Translations under genes and position numbers: made by a program | Notes under the pieces: model-generated | The model's database searches: none | Seen by the model: the letters and a program-made list of their open reading frames with translations, nothing else | Told to the model about the DNA's origin: nothing | Assembly (NCBI RefSeq): GCF_010685995.1 | Contig: NZ_JAAGWK010000024.1 | Span: forward strand, 120,771-184,770 | DNA length: 64,000 bases | Direction: 5' to 3' | Source: Goekera deserti | Lineage (GTDB): Bacteria; Actinomycetota; Actinomycetes; Mycobacteriales; Geodermatophilaceae | Shown here: in pieces, positions 53,859-63,214 of the stretch | How positions within the stretch are numbered: position 1 is the first letter of the stretch | Layout of the letters: every line of letters starts with the position of its first letter

Positions 53859-55036
53859 GCGGCGCGGGTGCGGTGCTCACCCCGGACGCAGCGGCGCGGC
53901 TCGGCGGCCCGGAGCTGCGGATCGACCTCGACGCGGTGGCGGCCAACTGCCGGCTGCTCGCCGAGCGGGTGTCCGGTGACCTGATGGCCGTGGTCAAGGC
54001 GGACGGCTTCGGGCACGGCGCGGCCACGGTCGCCCGGACGGCGCTGGCGTCCGGCGCCGGCTGGCTCGGCGTCACCTCCCTGGTCGAGGCCCTGGACCTG
54101 CGGGCCGCGGGGCTGACCGCGCCCGTCCTGAGCTGGCTGAACCCCGTGGGAGCGGACTTCGCGGCCGCCGTGCGGGCCGGTGTGGACCTGGCGGTGCCGT
54201 CGCCGGCGCACCTGGCCGCCGTGGCCGGCGGCGCGCAGCGCAGCGGCTGGGGTGCTGCGCGGGTCCACCTGCACCTGGACACCGGGCTGGCCCGTGACGG
54301 TGCCGCGCCCGAGGAGTGGGGCGCGCTGTGCCGGGCGGCCCGGGCGGCCGAGCGCGAGGGCACGGTCCAGGTGGTCGGCGTGATGGGGCACCTGGCACTG
54401 GCCGACCTCGGCGGGCCCGGGGCGAATGCCGCGGGCCGGGCGGCCTTCGACCGGGGGCTGCAGGTGGCCCGGTCGGCCGGGCTGCGTCCGGCCCACCGGC
54501 ACCTGGCTGCCACCGCCGCCACGCTAGGCGACCCCGCGACGCACCACACGATGGTCCGGGTGGGTGCGGGGCTGTTCGGCATCGACCCCTCGGGTTCTAC
54601 CCGGCTGCGCCCGACGCTGACCCTGACCGCGCCAGTGGTCTCGGTCCGCCGGGTCGCGGCAGGGACGGGTGTCGGTTATGGGCACCACTGGGTCACGCCC
54701 CGGGCGACGACGTTGGCACTGGTCCCGGTTGGCTACGCCGACGGCCTGCCCCGGACGGCCACCGACCACGCCGAGGTCCTGCTGGGCGGCCGCCGGCGCC
54801 CCGTCGTCGGCCGCATCTCGATGGACCAGGTCGTGGTGGACCTGGGGCCCTGCTCCCCCGTCGTCGCCGGTGACGTGGCGACCGTCGTCGGCGCCGGTGA
54901 CGACGGCGCACCCACGGCCGCGGAGTGGGCCCGGTGGGCGCACACCCTGGAGCACGAGATCGTCACCGGCCTGTGCTCGGCGCCGCCCCGCGTCCGCCGC
55001 TGCGTGTCCACCGGCTCCTCCTGGGGCACCCGGTGA
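53855..55036 (+). CDS. Alanine-racemase-fold PLP enzyme (candidate Ala/Ser racemase)
   Basis: A 393-residue fold-type III racemase. The PLP lysine is Lys48 in VVKADGFGHG, where the usual KADAYGHG Tyr is Phe. The second catalytic base Tyr275 is in GTGVGYGHHW, followed by VGYADGLPR and GRISMDQVVVDL, all racemase signatures. Because it is sandwiched between a VanX-type dipeptidase and a D-Ala ligase, with an acyltransferase-3 membrane protein two genes on, it may serve as the racemase half of a VanT-like serine racemase. Sequence alone does not separate Ala from Ser specificity. GTG 53855 overlaps the VanX stop. Confidence 0.92.
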   Translation: MSGAGAVLTPDAAARLGGPELRIDLDAVAANCRLLAERVSGDLMAVVKADGFGHGAATVARTALASGAGWLGVTSLVEALDLRAAGLTAPVLSWLNPVGADFAAAVRAGVDLAVPSPAHLAAVAGGAQRSGWGAARVHLHLDTGLARDGAAPEEWGALCRAARAAEREGTVQVVGVMGHLALADLGGPGANAAGRAAFDRGLQVARSAGLRPAHRHLAATAATLGDPATHHTMVRVGAGLFGIDPSGSTRLRPTLTLTAPVVSVRRVAAGTGVGYGHHWVTPRATTLALVPVGYADGLPRTATDHAEVLLGGRRRPVVGRISMDQVVVDLGPCSPVVAGDVATVVGAGDDGAPTAAEWARWAHTLEHEIVTGLCSAPPRVRRCVSTGSSWGTR

Positions 55037-56004
55037 CCGCCCCCGTCCGAGTCGCCGTCGTCGGCGGCGGGACCAGCAGCGAGCACGACGTGTCCCTGGC
55101 GTCAGCGGCGGCCGCGGCGGGCGCGCTCCGGGGCGGCCGGTTCGACGTCGTCCCGCTGACCATCGCCCGCGACGGCCGGTGGTGCGCCGACGGTTGGCCG
55201 ATGGGCCTCGGCGCGGCCCTGGAGCTGCTCGGTGGCTGCGACGTGGTGCTGCCGATGGTGCACGGCCGGGGTGGGGAGGACGGCACGCTGGCCGCGCTGT
55301 GCGAGTCCGCCGGCGTCCGTTACGTCGGGTCCGGGATCGGCGCCGGGGCGCTGGCGATGGACAAGTGGGCCACCAAGCTGGTGGCGGCGTCCCTGGGTCT
55401 GGGGGTCGCCGCGGGGGTGCTGCTCACTGACCCGGACGCCGGCGGGCAGGCCCTCGCACCGCCGGTGGTGGTCAAGCCGGTGTCCGCCGGTTCCAGCCAC
55501 GGCGTGACGCTGGTGCGCCGGGGTGCGGACCTGGGGGCGGCGATCCGGGCCGCCTTCGAGCTGGACGACCGGGTCCTGGTGGAGGAACTGGTCGTCGGGC
55601 GCGAGATCGACGTCGCGGTGCTGGGCAGGCCCGGCGGGGTCCGCGTGGTCGCCCCGGCTCTGGAGATCGTCTGCGACGGCGTCTTCGACGCCAGGGCGAA
55701 GTACGGCGGGCAGGCCGACTTCCGGGTGCCCGCCGCGCTGGACGCTGCTGCGCTGCAGTGCCTGGAGGACGCCGCGGTGCGGGTCTACGACACCCTCGGC
55801 TGCCGGGGCGTGGCCCGCGTCGACTTCTTCCTCACCGCGGACGGGCCGGTGCTCAACGAGGTGAACACCACGCCCGGCTTCACCCCCGCCTCCCAGGTGC
55901 CCCGGATGTTCGCCGCAGCCGGCATCGGCTACCGCGACCTGCTGGAGATGCTGGTCGACGACGCCCTGGAGCCGGCCGGCCCGGCGGCCCTCCCGCTCGC
56001 GTGA
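55033..56004 (+). CDS. D-alanine-D-amino acid ligase (Ddl/Van-type)
   Basis: A 323-residue ATP-grasp ligase. It has VGGGTSSEHDVSLASA at the N-terminus, VVKPVSAGSSHGVTL (ATP lid), EELVVGREIDVAVLG, and LNEVNTTPGFTPASQVPRM with metal/phosphate residues. The omega loop reads ARAKYGGQADF, with the Lys-Tyr pair (223-224) found in Ddl and VanC/VanG-type enzymes, not the D-lactate-type loop of VanA. The C-terminal segment TLGCRGVARVDFFL and LNEVNT...PRM.AAAGI looks closer to Van ligases than to housekeeping Ddl, from memory. Predicted product D-Ala-D-Ser or D-Ala-D-Ala. GTG overlaps the racemase stop. Confidence 0.9.
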   Translation: MTAPVRVAVVGGGTSSEHDVSLASAAAAAGALRGGRFDVVPLTIARDGRWCADGWPMGLGAALELLGGCDVVLPMVHGRGGEDGTLAALCESAGVRYVGSGIGAGALAMDKWATKLVAASLGLGVAAGVLLTDPDAGGQALAPPVVVKPVSAGSSHGVTLVRRGADLGAAIRAAFELDDRVLVEELVVGREIDVAVLGRPGGVRVVAPALEIVCDGVFDARAKYGGQADFRVPAALDAAALQCLEDAAVRVYDTLGCRGVARVDFFLTADGPVLNEVNTTPGFTPASQVPRMFAAAGIGYRDLLEMLVDDALEPAGPAALPLA

Positions 56005-57002
56005 CGGGCGCCTGCGCCACCCGGCGCGGACGCATCGACGGCCTGGACGCCCTGCGGGGCCTCGCGGTGGTCCTGGTGATGCTGCGGCACGCCGCGCCGG
56101 GGGTCTTCCCCGGCGCGGGGGTGGTCGGCGTGGTGACCTTCTTCACCCTGTCCGGGTACCTGATCACCGGGGTGCTGCGCGACGAGCACGACGGGCTGGG
56201 CCACGTCGACCTGTGGCGCTTCTACCGCCGCCGGGCCAGCCGGCTGGTCCCGCCGCTGGTGGCCCTGCTCGTGCCGTACGCGCTGGTGACGGCGCTGCTC
56301 GACCCGCTGGGGGACCGGGCGGACCTGCCGCGAGACCTGCTGGTGGCCCTGACGTGGACGGGGAACCTGCCACACCTGACCCCCGGCGGCGCCACGTTCC
56401 ACCTGTGGACGCTGGCCACCGAGGAGCAGTTCTACCTGGTGTGGCCGGTGCTGCTGCTGCTGTGCCTGCGGCGTGGGCGGCCGGGCCTGGCCGTGGGCGT
56501 GGCGCTGGCCGTGACCGTGGCCGCCCTCGCCGTGACGGCCTGGTGGTCCGCCGACGCCCCGGACACCGCCTACGCCCTCCCGACCAGCTGGGCGCCGGCC
56601 TTCGTCGTCGGCGCTGCCGCCCGCCTGCTGTGCCCGTACGTCCGGATCCCGACGTCGGTGGCCGTCGTGGCGCTGACCGGGTTGCTGGGGTGCGCCGTGG
56701 TCCCATTGCGTGGGCACACGCTGACGTACACGGTGGCCGGCCCGGTGGTCGCCGTGCTCGCGGCGGTGCTCGTCGTGGTGGCCGCGAACTGGGGAGAGGT
56801 GACGTGGGTGCCGCTGACCTGGCTGGTCGCGCTGGGCACCGTGTCCTACGGCGCCTACCTGTGGAACTACCCGCTGACCCTGTGGCTGCAGCCCCTCCCC
56901 GGTGGGCCGTTGCTCGCCGCGCTGGCGACCGTGGCGGCCGCAGCGGCGAGCTGGCGGTTCCTGGAGCGGCCGCTGTCCGCACGCCGGCAGTGGGCACGAT
57001 GA
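56001..57002 (+). CDS. Acyltransferase-3 (OafA-type) membrane protein
   Basis: A 333-residue protein with about nine to ten transmembrane helices. The first region has DGLDALRGLAVVLVMLRH (conserved Arg and His) and GVVTFFTLSGYLITG, and the middle ATEEQFYLVWP, all hallmarks of the acyl_transf_3 family. Family members O-acylate wall sugars. The same domain forms the N-terminal membrane half of VanT serine racemases, where it is thought to import L-serine or host the racemase. Here it is a separate gene, overlapping the ligase gene by four bases. Confidence 0.9.
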   Translation: MTGACATRRGRIDGLDALRGLAVVLVMLRHAAPGVFPGAGVVGVVTFFTLSGYLITGVLRDEHDGLGHVDLWRFYRRRASRLVPPLVALLVPYALVTALLDPLGDRADLPRDLLVALTWTGNLPHLTPGGATFHLWTLATEEQFYLVWPVLLLLCLRRGRPGLAVGVALAVTVAALAVTAWWSADAPDTAYALPTSWAPAFVVGAAARLLCPYVRIPTSVAVVALTGLLGCAVVPLRGHTLTYTVAGPVVAVLAAVLVVVAANWGEVTWVPLTWLVALGTVSYGAYLWNYPLTLWLQPLPGGPLLAALATVAAAAASWRFLERPLSARRQWAR

Positions 57003-58315
57003 CGGACGCGACGGCGTGGAGCCGCCGCCTCCGGCAGTGGGCAGCCGACGTCGGCCCGGCCGTGGCCGTCGCCGTCATCGGCCTGGCGGAGACCCGCTCG
57101 GTGTCGAACGCCGTCCCCGGCGTGGCGACCCAGCTGTCGGTGCTGGTCGTGGCGACGGCGGTGGCCGTGGGGCTGTGGCGCCGGGCGCCCGGTGCTGCCC
57201 TGGCCGTGGCGTGGACGGCGGTCCTCGGGCAGGTCGTCGCCGACCTCCCACCGCTGCTCACCCAGGTGGCACTGGCACTGGTCGCCTTCGGCAGCGCGCG
57301 CTGGGGCCGACCCGGCGCGCTGGTCCTCGGGGGGCTGTCCCTGCCGCTGGGGCTGCTGGTCGGGCTGGCGGCACTCTGGTCCGGGGTCTACGAACCCCTG
57401 CGCGGCGGGGACCTGTTCCGTGCGGCGGGCCCGGTGCGGGCGCTGGTGGACGCCCTGCCGACCGACGCGGTCGGCCTGACCACGGTGGTGCTGGGCGCAG
57501 CCGGTCTGCTGGTCATCGGGCTGCCCTGGGCCGCCGGGCTGACCGTGCGCAGCCTGCAGCGGGCCCGCAGCTCCCAGGAGGCCGCGACCGCAGCCGCGAC
57601 CCGGGAGGCCGAGACGGCGGAGCTCGCGCTGCTCCGGGGCCGGCAGGCGCGCCTGGCGGCCGACGTCCACGACGTCGTCGGGCACTCCCTCGCGGTCATC
57701 CTCGCCCAGGCGGAGTCGGGCCAGTACCTGCCCGACGACGACCCGGCCCGGCTCAAGCGGACGCTCGCGGTGATCGCCACGTCGGCACGGACGTCGTTGG
57801 TGGACGTCCGTGAGGTGCTCGTGGCCACCCGCGCCGAGGACCCGATGGCCTCCGCCGCGACGGCGCCCGGGCCGGGCAGGGACGCAGCCGCCCTGGACGA
57901 GCTGCTGGCCGGTGCGCGACGCAGCGGACACGAGGTGGTCGTCACCGAGAGCGGCCACCCGCAGCCCCTGCCGCCGGACCTCGCCGCGGTCGCCTACCGG
58001 GTGCTGCAGGAGATGCTGACCAACGCGCTGCGCCACGGACGCCGGGACACCCCCCTGCTCGTGAGCCGGTGCTGGGACGAGGAGCTACGACTCACCGTGA
58101 CCAACCACCTGCCCGCGGGCGACCTGGTGCCCGCGACCGACGACCTCCCCCCCGGTGAGGACCGGACGCCGGGAGCGTCCGGGGTGCCGGTAGCCTCCGG
58201 CGGTCAGGGGCTGGACGGCATGCGGGAGCGGCTGTCCTCCGTCGACGGCCGGCTGGAGCTCGCCGCGACCGCCACGACCTGGACCGCGACCGCGGTCCTG
58301 CCGGTCCGCCGGTGA
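56999..58315 (+). CDS. Sensor histidine kinase (HisKA_3 type) of the VanX-like operon
   Basis: A 438-residue kinase with about five to six N-terminal membrane segments (20-180), a coiled-coil-like stretch rich in Ala/Glu (190-215), the dimerisation box VHDVVGHSLAVI with phospho-acceptor His224, and an ATPase domain with LQEMLTNALRHG and GQGLDGMRER. An Asp/Pro-rich insertion (about 370-400) sits before the G box. ATG 56999 overlaps the acyltransferase stop as ATGA. Being cotranscribed with the peptidoglycan genes, it likely senses envelope state or a wall-active drug; this replaces the OmpR-type VanS/VanR seen in classical clusters. Confidence 0.92.
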   Translation: MTDATAWSRRLRQWAADVGPAVAVAVIGLAETRSVSNAVPGVATQLSVLVVATAVAVGLWRRAPGAALAVAWTAVLGQVVADLPPLLTQVALALVAFGSARWGRPGALVLGGLSLPLGLLVGLAALWSGVYEPLRGGDLFRAAGPVRALVDALPTDAVGLTTVVLGAAGLLVIGLPWAAGLTVRSLQRARSSQEAATAAATREAETAELALLRGRQARLAADVHDVVGHSLAVILAQAESGQYLPDDDPARLKRTLAVIATSARTSLVDVREVLVATRAEDPMASAATAPGPGRDAAALDELLAGARRSGHEVVVTESGHPQPLPPDLAAVAYRVLQEMLTNALRHGRRDTPLLVSRCWDEELRLTVTNHLPAGDLVPATDDLPPGEDRTPGASGVPVASGGQGLDGMRERLSSVDGRLELAATATTWTATAVLPVRR

Positions 58316-59010
58316 CCGGTCACCCGGGCGACGGCAGCCCGGAGCCGGAGGAGGGGTCCATCAGGGTCCTGCTCGTCGACGACCAGGAGCTGTTCCGGGA
58401 GGGCGTCCGGGTGATCGTCGACGCCCAGCCGGGCATGCACGTCGTCGGCGTCGCCGCCGACGGGCACGAGGCGGTCCGGCAGGCCGCTCGACTGCAGCCC
58501 GACGTGGTGCTGATGGACCTCCGGATGCCCGGGCTCGACGGCGTCGAGGCCACCCGGCGCCTCCTCGCCCCCGAGCTGGCCCGCACCCGGGCGAGGCCGC
58601 TGCGGGTCGTCGTGCTCACCACCTTCGACCTCGACGACCGGGCCGCCACCGCGATCCGCCACGGCGCCAGCGGGTTCCTGCTGAAGACGACCACCCCCGT
58701 CCAGCTGCGCGACGCCATCCGCACGGTGCACACCGGCAACGCCGTCCTGGCCCCCGGGGACCTCGCGACGCTGCTGGACAGCCAGCTCACGGCACGTGAG
58801 CCGCTCCCCGCCAGCTACCAGACGCTCACGGAGAAGGAACGCGAGGTCCTCGCGGCCGTCGCCCGGGGGCTGTCCAACACCGAGATGGCCCGCGAGTTCT
58901 TCCTCGCCGAGTCCACCGTCAAGACCCACGTCGGCGCCGTCCTGCGCAAGCTCGGCCTCCGGGACCGGGTGCAGGTGGTGGTGTTCGCCCACGAGCACGG
59001 CCTGAGGTGA
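58312..59010 (+). CDS. NarL/LuxR-type response regulator of the VanX-like operon
   Basis: A 232-residue regulator. A short N-terminal extension leads to a receiver domain with VDDQELFREGV and phospho-acceptor Asp69 in VLMDLRMPG; the LuxR HTH (about 165-225) has LTEKEREVLAAVARGLSNTEMA and VKTHVGAVLRKLGL. GTG 58312 overlaps the kinase stop by four bases. It is the last gene of the six-gene operon and probably controls it. Confidence 0.94.
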   Translation: MTGHPGDGSPEPEEGSIRVLLVDDQELFREGVRVIVDAQPGMHVVGVAADGHEAVRQAARLQPDVVLMDLRMPGLDGVEATRRLLAPELARTRARPLRVVVLTTFDLDDRAATAIRHGASGFLLKTTTPVQLRDAIRTVHTGNAVLAPGDLATLLDSQLTAREPLPASYQTLTEKEREVLAAVARGLSNTEMAREFFLAESTVKTHVGAVLRKLGLRDRVQVVVFAHEHGLR

Positions 59011-59025
59011 GCAGCGGGTCGTCGA

Positions 59026-59053
59026 TGACCCCCGGCTCCCCTCTGCCGGGTCA
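59026..59053. terminator. Hairpin after the VanX-like operon
   Basis: TGACCCCCGGC (59026-59036) pairs with GCCGGGTCA (59045-59053), with two extra C bulged and loop TCCCCTCT. Lies between the operon end and the convergent DUF3349 gene. Confidence 0.6.
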
Positions 59054-59148
59054 GAAGCCCAGCCACCGGTGGCGCGGGACCGGTCGGGTCCGCCGGCGAG
59101 GTATGTGCAGGTCCCCGCGGTGGTCCCGGCCGTGGCCGGCCCCGCCGA

Positions 59149-59475
59149 TCAGGGTCGGCCCAGCAGGTCGGGGTCGTCCGCCAGCGGCCAGCCGCCCGCG
59201 GCGAGGTGGGAGGAGACCCGGGCGATGTCGGCGGCGCTGGCACGATCGAGGGTGGCCTCGCCGATCAGGCGTTCGACGTCGGCGGTGGTGATGTCCTCGC
59301 CCTGCTGGGCCAGGCCGCCGAGCTCGTCGACGATGGCGTGCACCTCCGCGTCGGTCAGCTTGCGGCGCAACAGGCCCAGCAGCACGACGTAGTCCTGTTC
59401 GGGGACGCCCGTCGGGTACCCGGCGCGGAGCCAGTCCACCACGCGTCCGGCCAGGCTGGGGCTCGAGCTCGTCAT
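59149..59475 (-). CDS. DUF3349-family protein
   Basis: A 108-residue all-helical protein beginning MTSSSPSLAGRVVDWLRAGY, with PEQDYVVLLGLLRRKLTDAEV and DITTADVERLIGE. It matches the small actinobacterial DUF3349 family (mycobacterial Rv0543c), which also sits beside pitA. Function unknown. It ends close to the VanX-like operon terminator and is the last gene of the pitA group. Confidence 0.85.
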   Translation of the reverse strand: MTSSSPSLAGRVVDWLRAGYPTGVPEQDYVVLLGLLRRKLTDAEVHAIVDELGGLAQQGEDITTADVERLIGEATLDRASAADIARVSSHLAAGGWPLADDPDLLGRP

Positions 59476-59491
59476 CCGGGGCTCCTGTCGC

Positions 59492-59800
59492 TCAGCTCTT
59501 GCTCACGATGGTCGGGTACACGTGCTCGAAGCTGAGCACCTTGCCGAAGCCCGAGGCCACGATGTACGTGACGCCGAGCAGGACGCACAGCCCGACGACG
59601 GCGAAGCAGGCGATGCCGACCGCGCGCCCGACCGGATGCGGTGCGGCGCGGCCCCCGTCGGCGGTCTCCGCGGTGCCGCCGGCTCCGTAGGCCATCGCCC
59701 GGATCCCGACGGAGAACAGGACGGGGAGCCCCGCGCCGAGCACGAGCCCGACCAGGAGGATCTTCCACAGCGCTCCGAGGGCGAGGGTCACGAGGTCCAC
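59492..59800 (-). CDS. Small two-helix membrane protein of the pitA group
   Basis: A 102-residue protein with two hydrophobic segments (about 6-34 and 60-85), joined by a Gly/Ala-rich loop (AMAYGAGGTAETADGGRAA), ending SFEHVYPTIVSKS. The position between pitA and DUF3349 matches mycobacterial Rv0544c. GTG 59800 follows GGGAGCACGCC. Possibly a phosphate-transport accessory; no evidence beyond context. Confidence 0.82.
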   Translation of the reverse strand: MDLVTLALGALWKILLVGLVLGAGLPVLFSVGIRAMAYGAGGTAETADGGRAAPHPVGRAVGIACFAVVGLCVLLGVTYIVASGFGKVLSFEHVYPTIVSKS

Positions 59801-59814
59801 GGCGTGCTCCCGTC

Positions 59815-61029
<1,215 letters not shown>

Positions 61030-61242
61030 GCTCACGAGGGTGAACCCGTCGGCGACGGAACGGTAGTTGGGTCGCACAAGTACCCGACGTGTTCACCTCC
61101 TGTCCAGCTTCCGCCCCTCGCCCACCGGCCTACGCGCGGGCAGCCCGCGTGCCGGCGGCGGATCAGGCGACGTCGACCCGGTCCGGGACCGGTCGGAGAG
61201 GAGCGGCCCGCGCATCAACCCGGTCCGGCCGCCCGTGTCGGG

Positions 61243-61881
61243 TCACAGCACGAGCAGGGCGACGGCGAAGCCGAGCGCCCCGACCGCCACCGCGGGCAGC
61301 AGCCAGCGCAGCAGCGCGCGGTGCTGCTGCTCGTGCCTGCCGAGCAGCAGGGCCAGCGCGACGCCGACACCGCAGGCCACGAGCGCCTGCCCGGTGTACC
61401 CGAGCACCAGACCGAACAGGACGACGCCCTCCGCCAGCCACACCGCGACCAGCAGGGCGGCACCCAGGCCGCACCAGCGCCCGCGGGGCGTCCACCAGGA
61501 CCAGCCGGCCAGGCCCAGCGCCGCGCCACCGACCACCCCTGCCAGCGTCCACTGCGCGACCGTCACCGGGGTGATGGCGAACCCGCGGGCCGCCGAGACG
61601 GCGTAGTAGCCGGGCACCTGGGCCACGCACGCCAGGACGCCGACCCAGGCGGCCGCCCGGGGGGTGCGTGCCCGGGCCGCCACCAGGAACGGCGCCACCA
61701 GCCAGGGGCCCACCGCGTTGGTCAGGCCGGAGAGGACGGTCGAGCCGAGCAGTGTCTGCGCCGGCGAGGTCAGCGCACCGACCATCAGGCCGACCAGCAC
61801 GGCGACCGCCCAGCGGGGCACGGCGGCTCGCGGCCGACCCGTGGCGGTCGGGGCGGGCGGGGACACGGAGGCAGTGGACAC
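61243..61881 (-). CDS. Membrane protein, possibly DUF6518-like
   Basis: A 212-residue protein with about seven hydrophobic segments starting near residue 25, a conserved-looking LTSPAQTLLG after the first helix and a basic loop GRHEQQHRALLRW before the last. The layout resembles the streptomycete DUF6518 group, low confidence. GTG 61881 chosen; the frame is open to 61953. Stands alone on the minus strand, divergent from the lipoprotein gene. Confidence 0.7.
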   Translation of the reverse strand: MSTASVSPPAPTATGRPRAAVPRWAVAVLVGLMVGALTSPAQTLLGSTVLSGLTNAVGPWLVAPFLVAARARTPRAAAWVGVLACVAQVPGYYAVSAARGFAITPVTVAQWTLAGVVGGAALGLAGWSWWTPRGRWCGLGAALLVAVWLAEGVVLFGLVLGYTGQALVACGVGVALALLLGRHEQQHRALLRWLLPAVAVGALGFAVALLVL

Positions 61882-62022
61882 ACCCTCATGATCGGTCGCC
61901 CGGACACCCGGTGGATCCACCTGCAGGAGGAGTCGAGCGCCCCGGCCCTCCACCTGGAGGGCCGGCGGCGCGTCGGTGCGGTTCGGGAGCGGGCCACCGG
62001 TCCCGTGGTGCAGGATGCGCCC

Positions 62023-62712
62023 GTGCCCCGGTCGACTGCCCGCGTCCCAGGCCCGAGCGGGCGGACTGCAGGTCTGCGGCCTGCGCTGGGCCGGGCTGCG
62101 GTGGTGGCCGCCGTCATGCTCCTGGCTGCCTGCTCGACCGGCTCCCCCTCGTCCGAGGCAGGGGAACCCGCCACCGCTGCCCCGCAGTCCGCCGGCGCTG
62201 CCGACCCCACCTCGACGTCCACCACGTCGATGCCGGCAGCGCCGAGGAGCACCAATGCCCGAGCCGGGGTGCCGCCTCCCTCACCGACGCCCCGCACGGA
62301 CATCGACCGGGCGGGTCTCCCGCTGGTCAGCTACACCCACTGCACGGCCTTGACGACCATCCAGTCCTTGCTGGGCGTGGAGCGGGTCATGGCAGAGAAC
62401 CAGTACGACGACACCGGCGCACTCCGGCCGGCGTTCGTGGACAACTACGCCTCGGCGACCCGCTCCTGGGCCGAGGACCTGGCACAGCTGCAGCAGATGG
62501 AGCAGGACATGCTGGCCGACGGGTACCCGCCGGACCATCCGTTGCTGGTGGAGCTGCGGGCGATGGCCGCGGCCTGGGCGACGTCGCTGGACAACGGGCG
62601 GGCCAACCGCAGCGAGACGTTCTACGCCGACTACCTGGCACGCAAGGTGGCCACCGACCAGCTGATCGTCGACATCGACCCCAGCTGCGACTGGGCGCAC
62701 ACGCAGAGCTGA
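62023..62712 (+). CDS. Putative lipoprotein, unknown function
   Basis: A 229-residue exported protein. Basic N-terminus, hydrophobic core VVAAVMLLAAC and a lipobox LAAC followed by STGSPSSE predict lipidation. A long Thr/Ser/Pro linker (about 40-95) leads to a helical domain beginning YTHCTALTTIQSLLGVERV and ending DIDPSCDWAHTQS, whose two cysteines could pair. GTG 62023; earlier in-frame GTGs exist. No family recognised. Confidence 0.75.
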   Translation: MPRSTARVPGPSGRTAGLRPALGRAAVVAAVMLLAACSTGSPSSEAGEPATAAPQSAGAADPTSTSTTSMPAAPRSTNARAGVPPPSPTPRTDIDRAGLPLVSYTHCTALTTIQSLLGVERVMAENQYDDTGALRPAFVDNYASATRSWAEDLAQLQQMEQDMLADGYPPDHPLLVELRAMAAAWATSLDNGRANRSETFYADYLARKVATDQLIVDIDPSCDWAHTQS

Positions 62713-62869
62713 CCGTCCACCCTGGGCGGGCCTCCGGTCGCGGTCGGGGATGCGCCCTTTCGGGTGACCACGGTGGTGTCCGGCCTCGGAGGGCCGCTCG
62801 GTGAGGCAGCCTGGACACGACCACACCGCAGCGGCCAGCGGGCCCTGGACAGCAACGCAGGAGCTGATC

Positions 62870-63214
62870 ATGAGCGAGCCCGGCATCTCCGTCTCCTCCA
62901 GCGGCGGCCACGAGGTCGTCGTGGACGCGCAGCGGCTGGCCGAGGCCGCCACGGCGATGCGCGGTGTCCAGCAGGGCACCGCCGCGCTGAGCACCGAGGT
63001 GAAGAACGCGCTGGTGCCGCAGGCGGCCTTCGGGGACGTCCCCGGCGGCTACGAGGCAGCGCTGCGGCTCGCCGATGGTGTGCAGGGCCACCTGGACGCA
63101 CTCGACGCGATGGGCTTGTCACTGGGTGACCTGGCGGCGCGGCTGGACGCTGCGGCGATGCTGGGTCAGCAGCTGGACCCGGCGACTCGCAACGCCGGGC
63201 AGATCCCACAGTGA
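62870..63214 (+). CDS. Small helical protein, WXG100/EspC-like
   Basis: A 114-residue, cysteine-free, mostly helical protein. Two long helices (about 15-45 and 65-100) are joined near NALVPQAAFGDVPGGYEAA, the size and shape of type VII secretion substrates or EspC-type targets, but no W-x-G is present, so the name is tentative. GCAGGAG lies 7 bases before ATG 62870. No ESX gene is in the window. Confidence 0.7.
   Translation: MSEPGISVSSSGGHEVVVDAQRLAEAATAMRGVQQGTAALSTEVKNALVPQAAFGDVPGGYEAALRLADGVQGHLDALDAMGLSLGDLAARLDAAAMLGQQLDPATRNAGQIPQ

Noticed and set aside
59066..59077. Palindrome GCCACCGGTGGC as an operator
   Set aside because: Short GC palindromes without a spacer are expected often in DNA of this composition; nothing else supports it.
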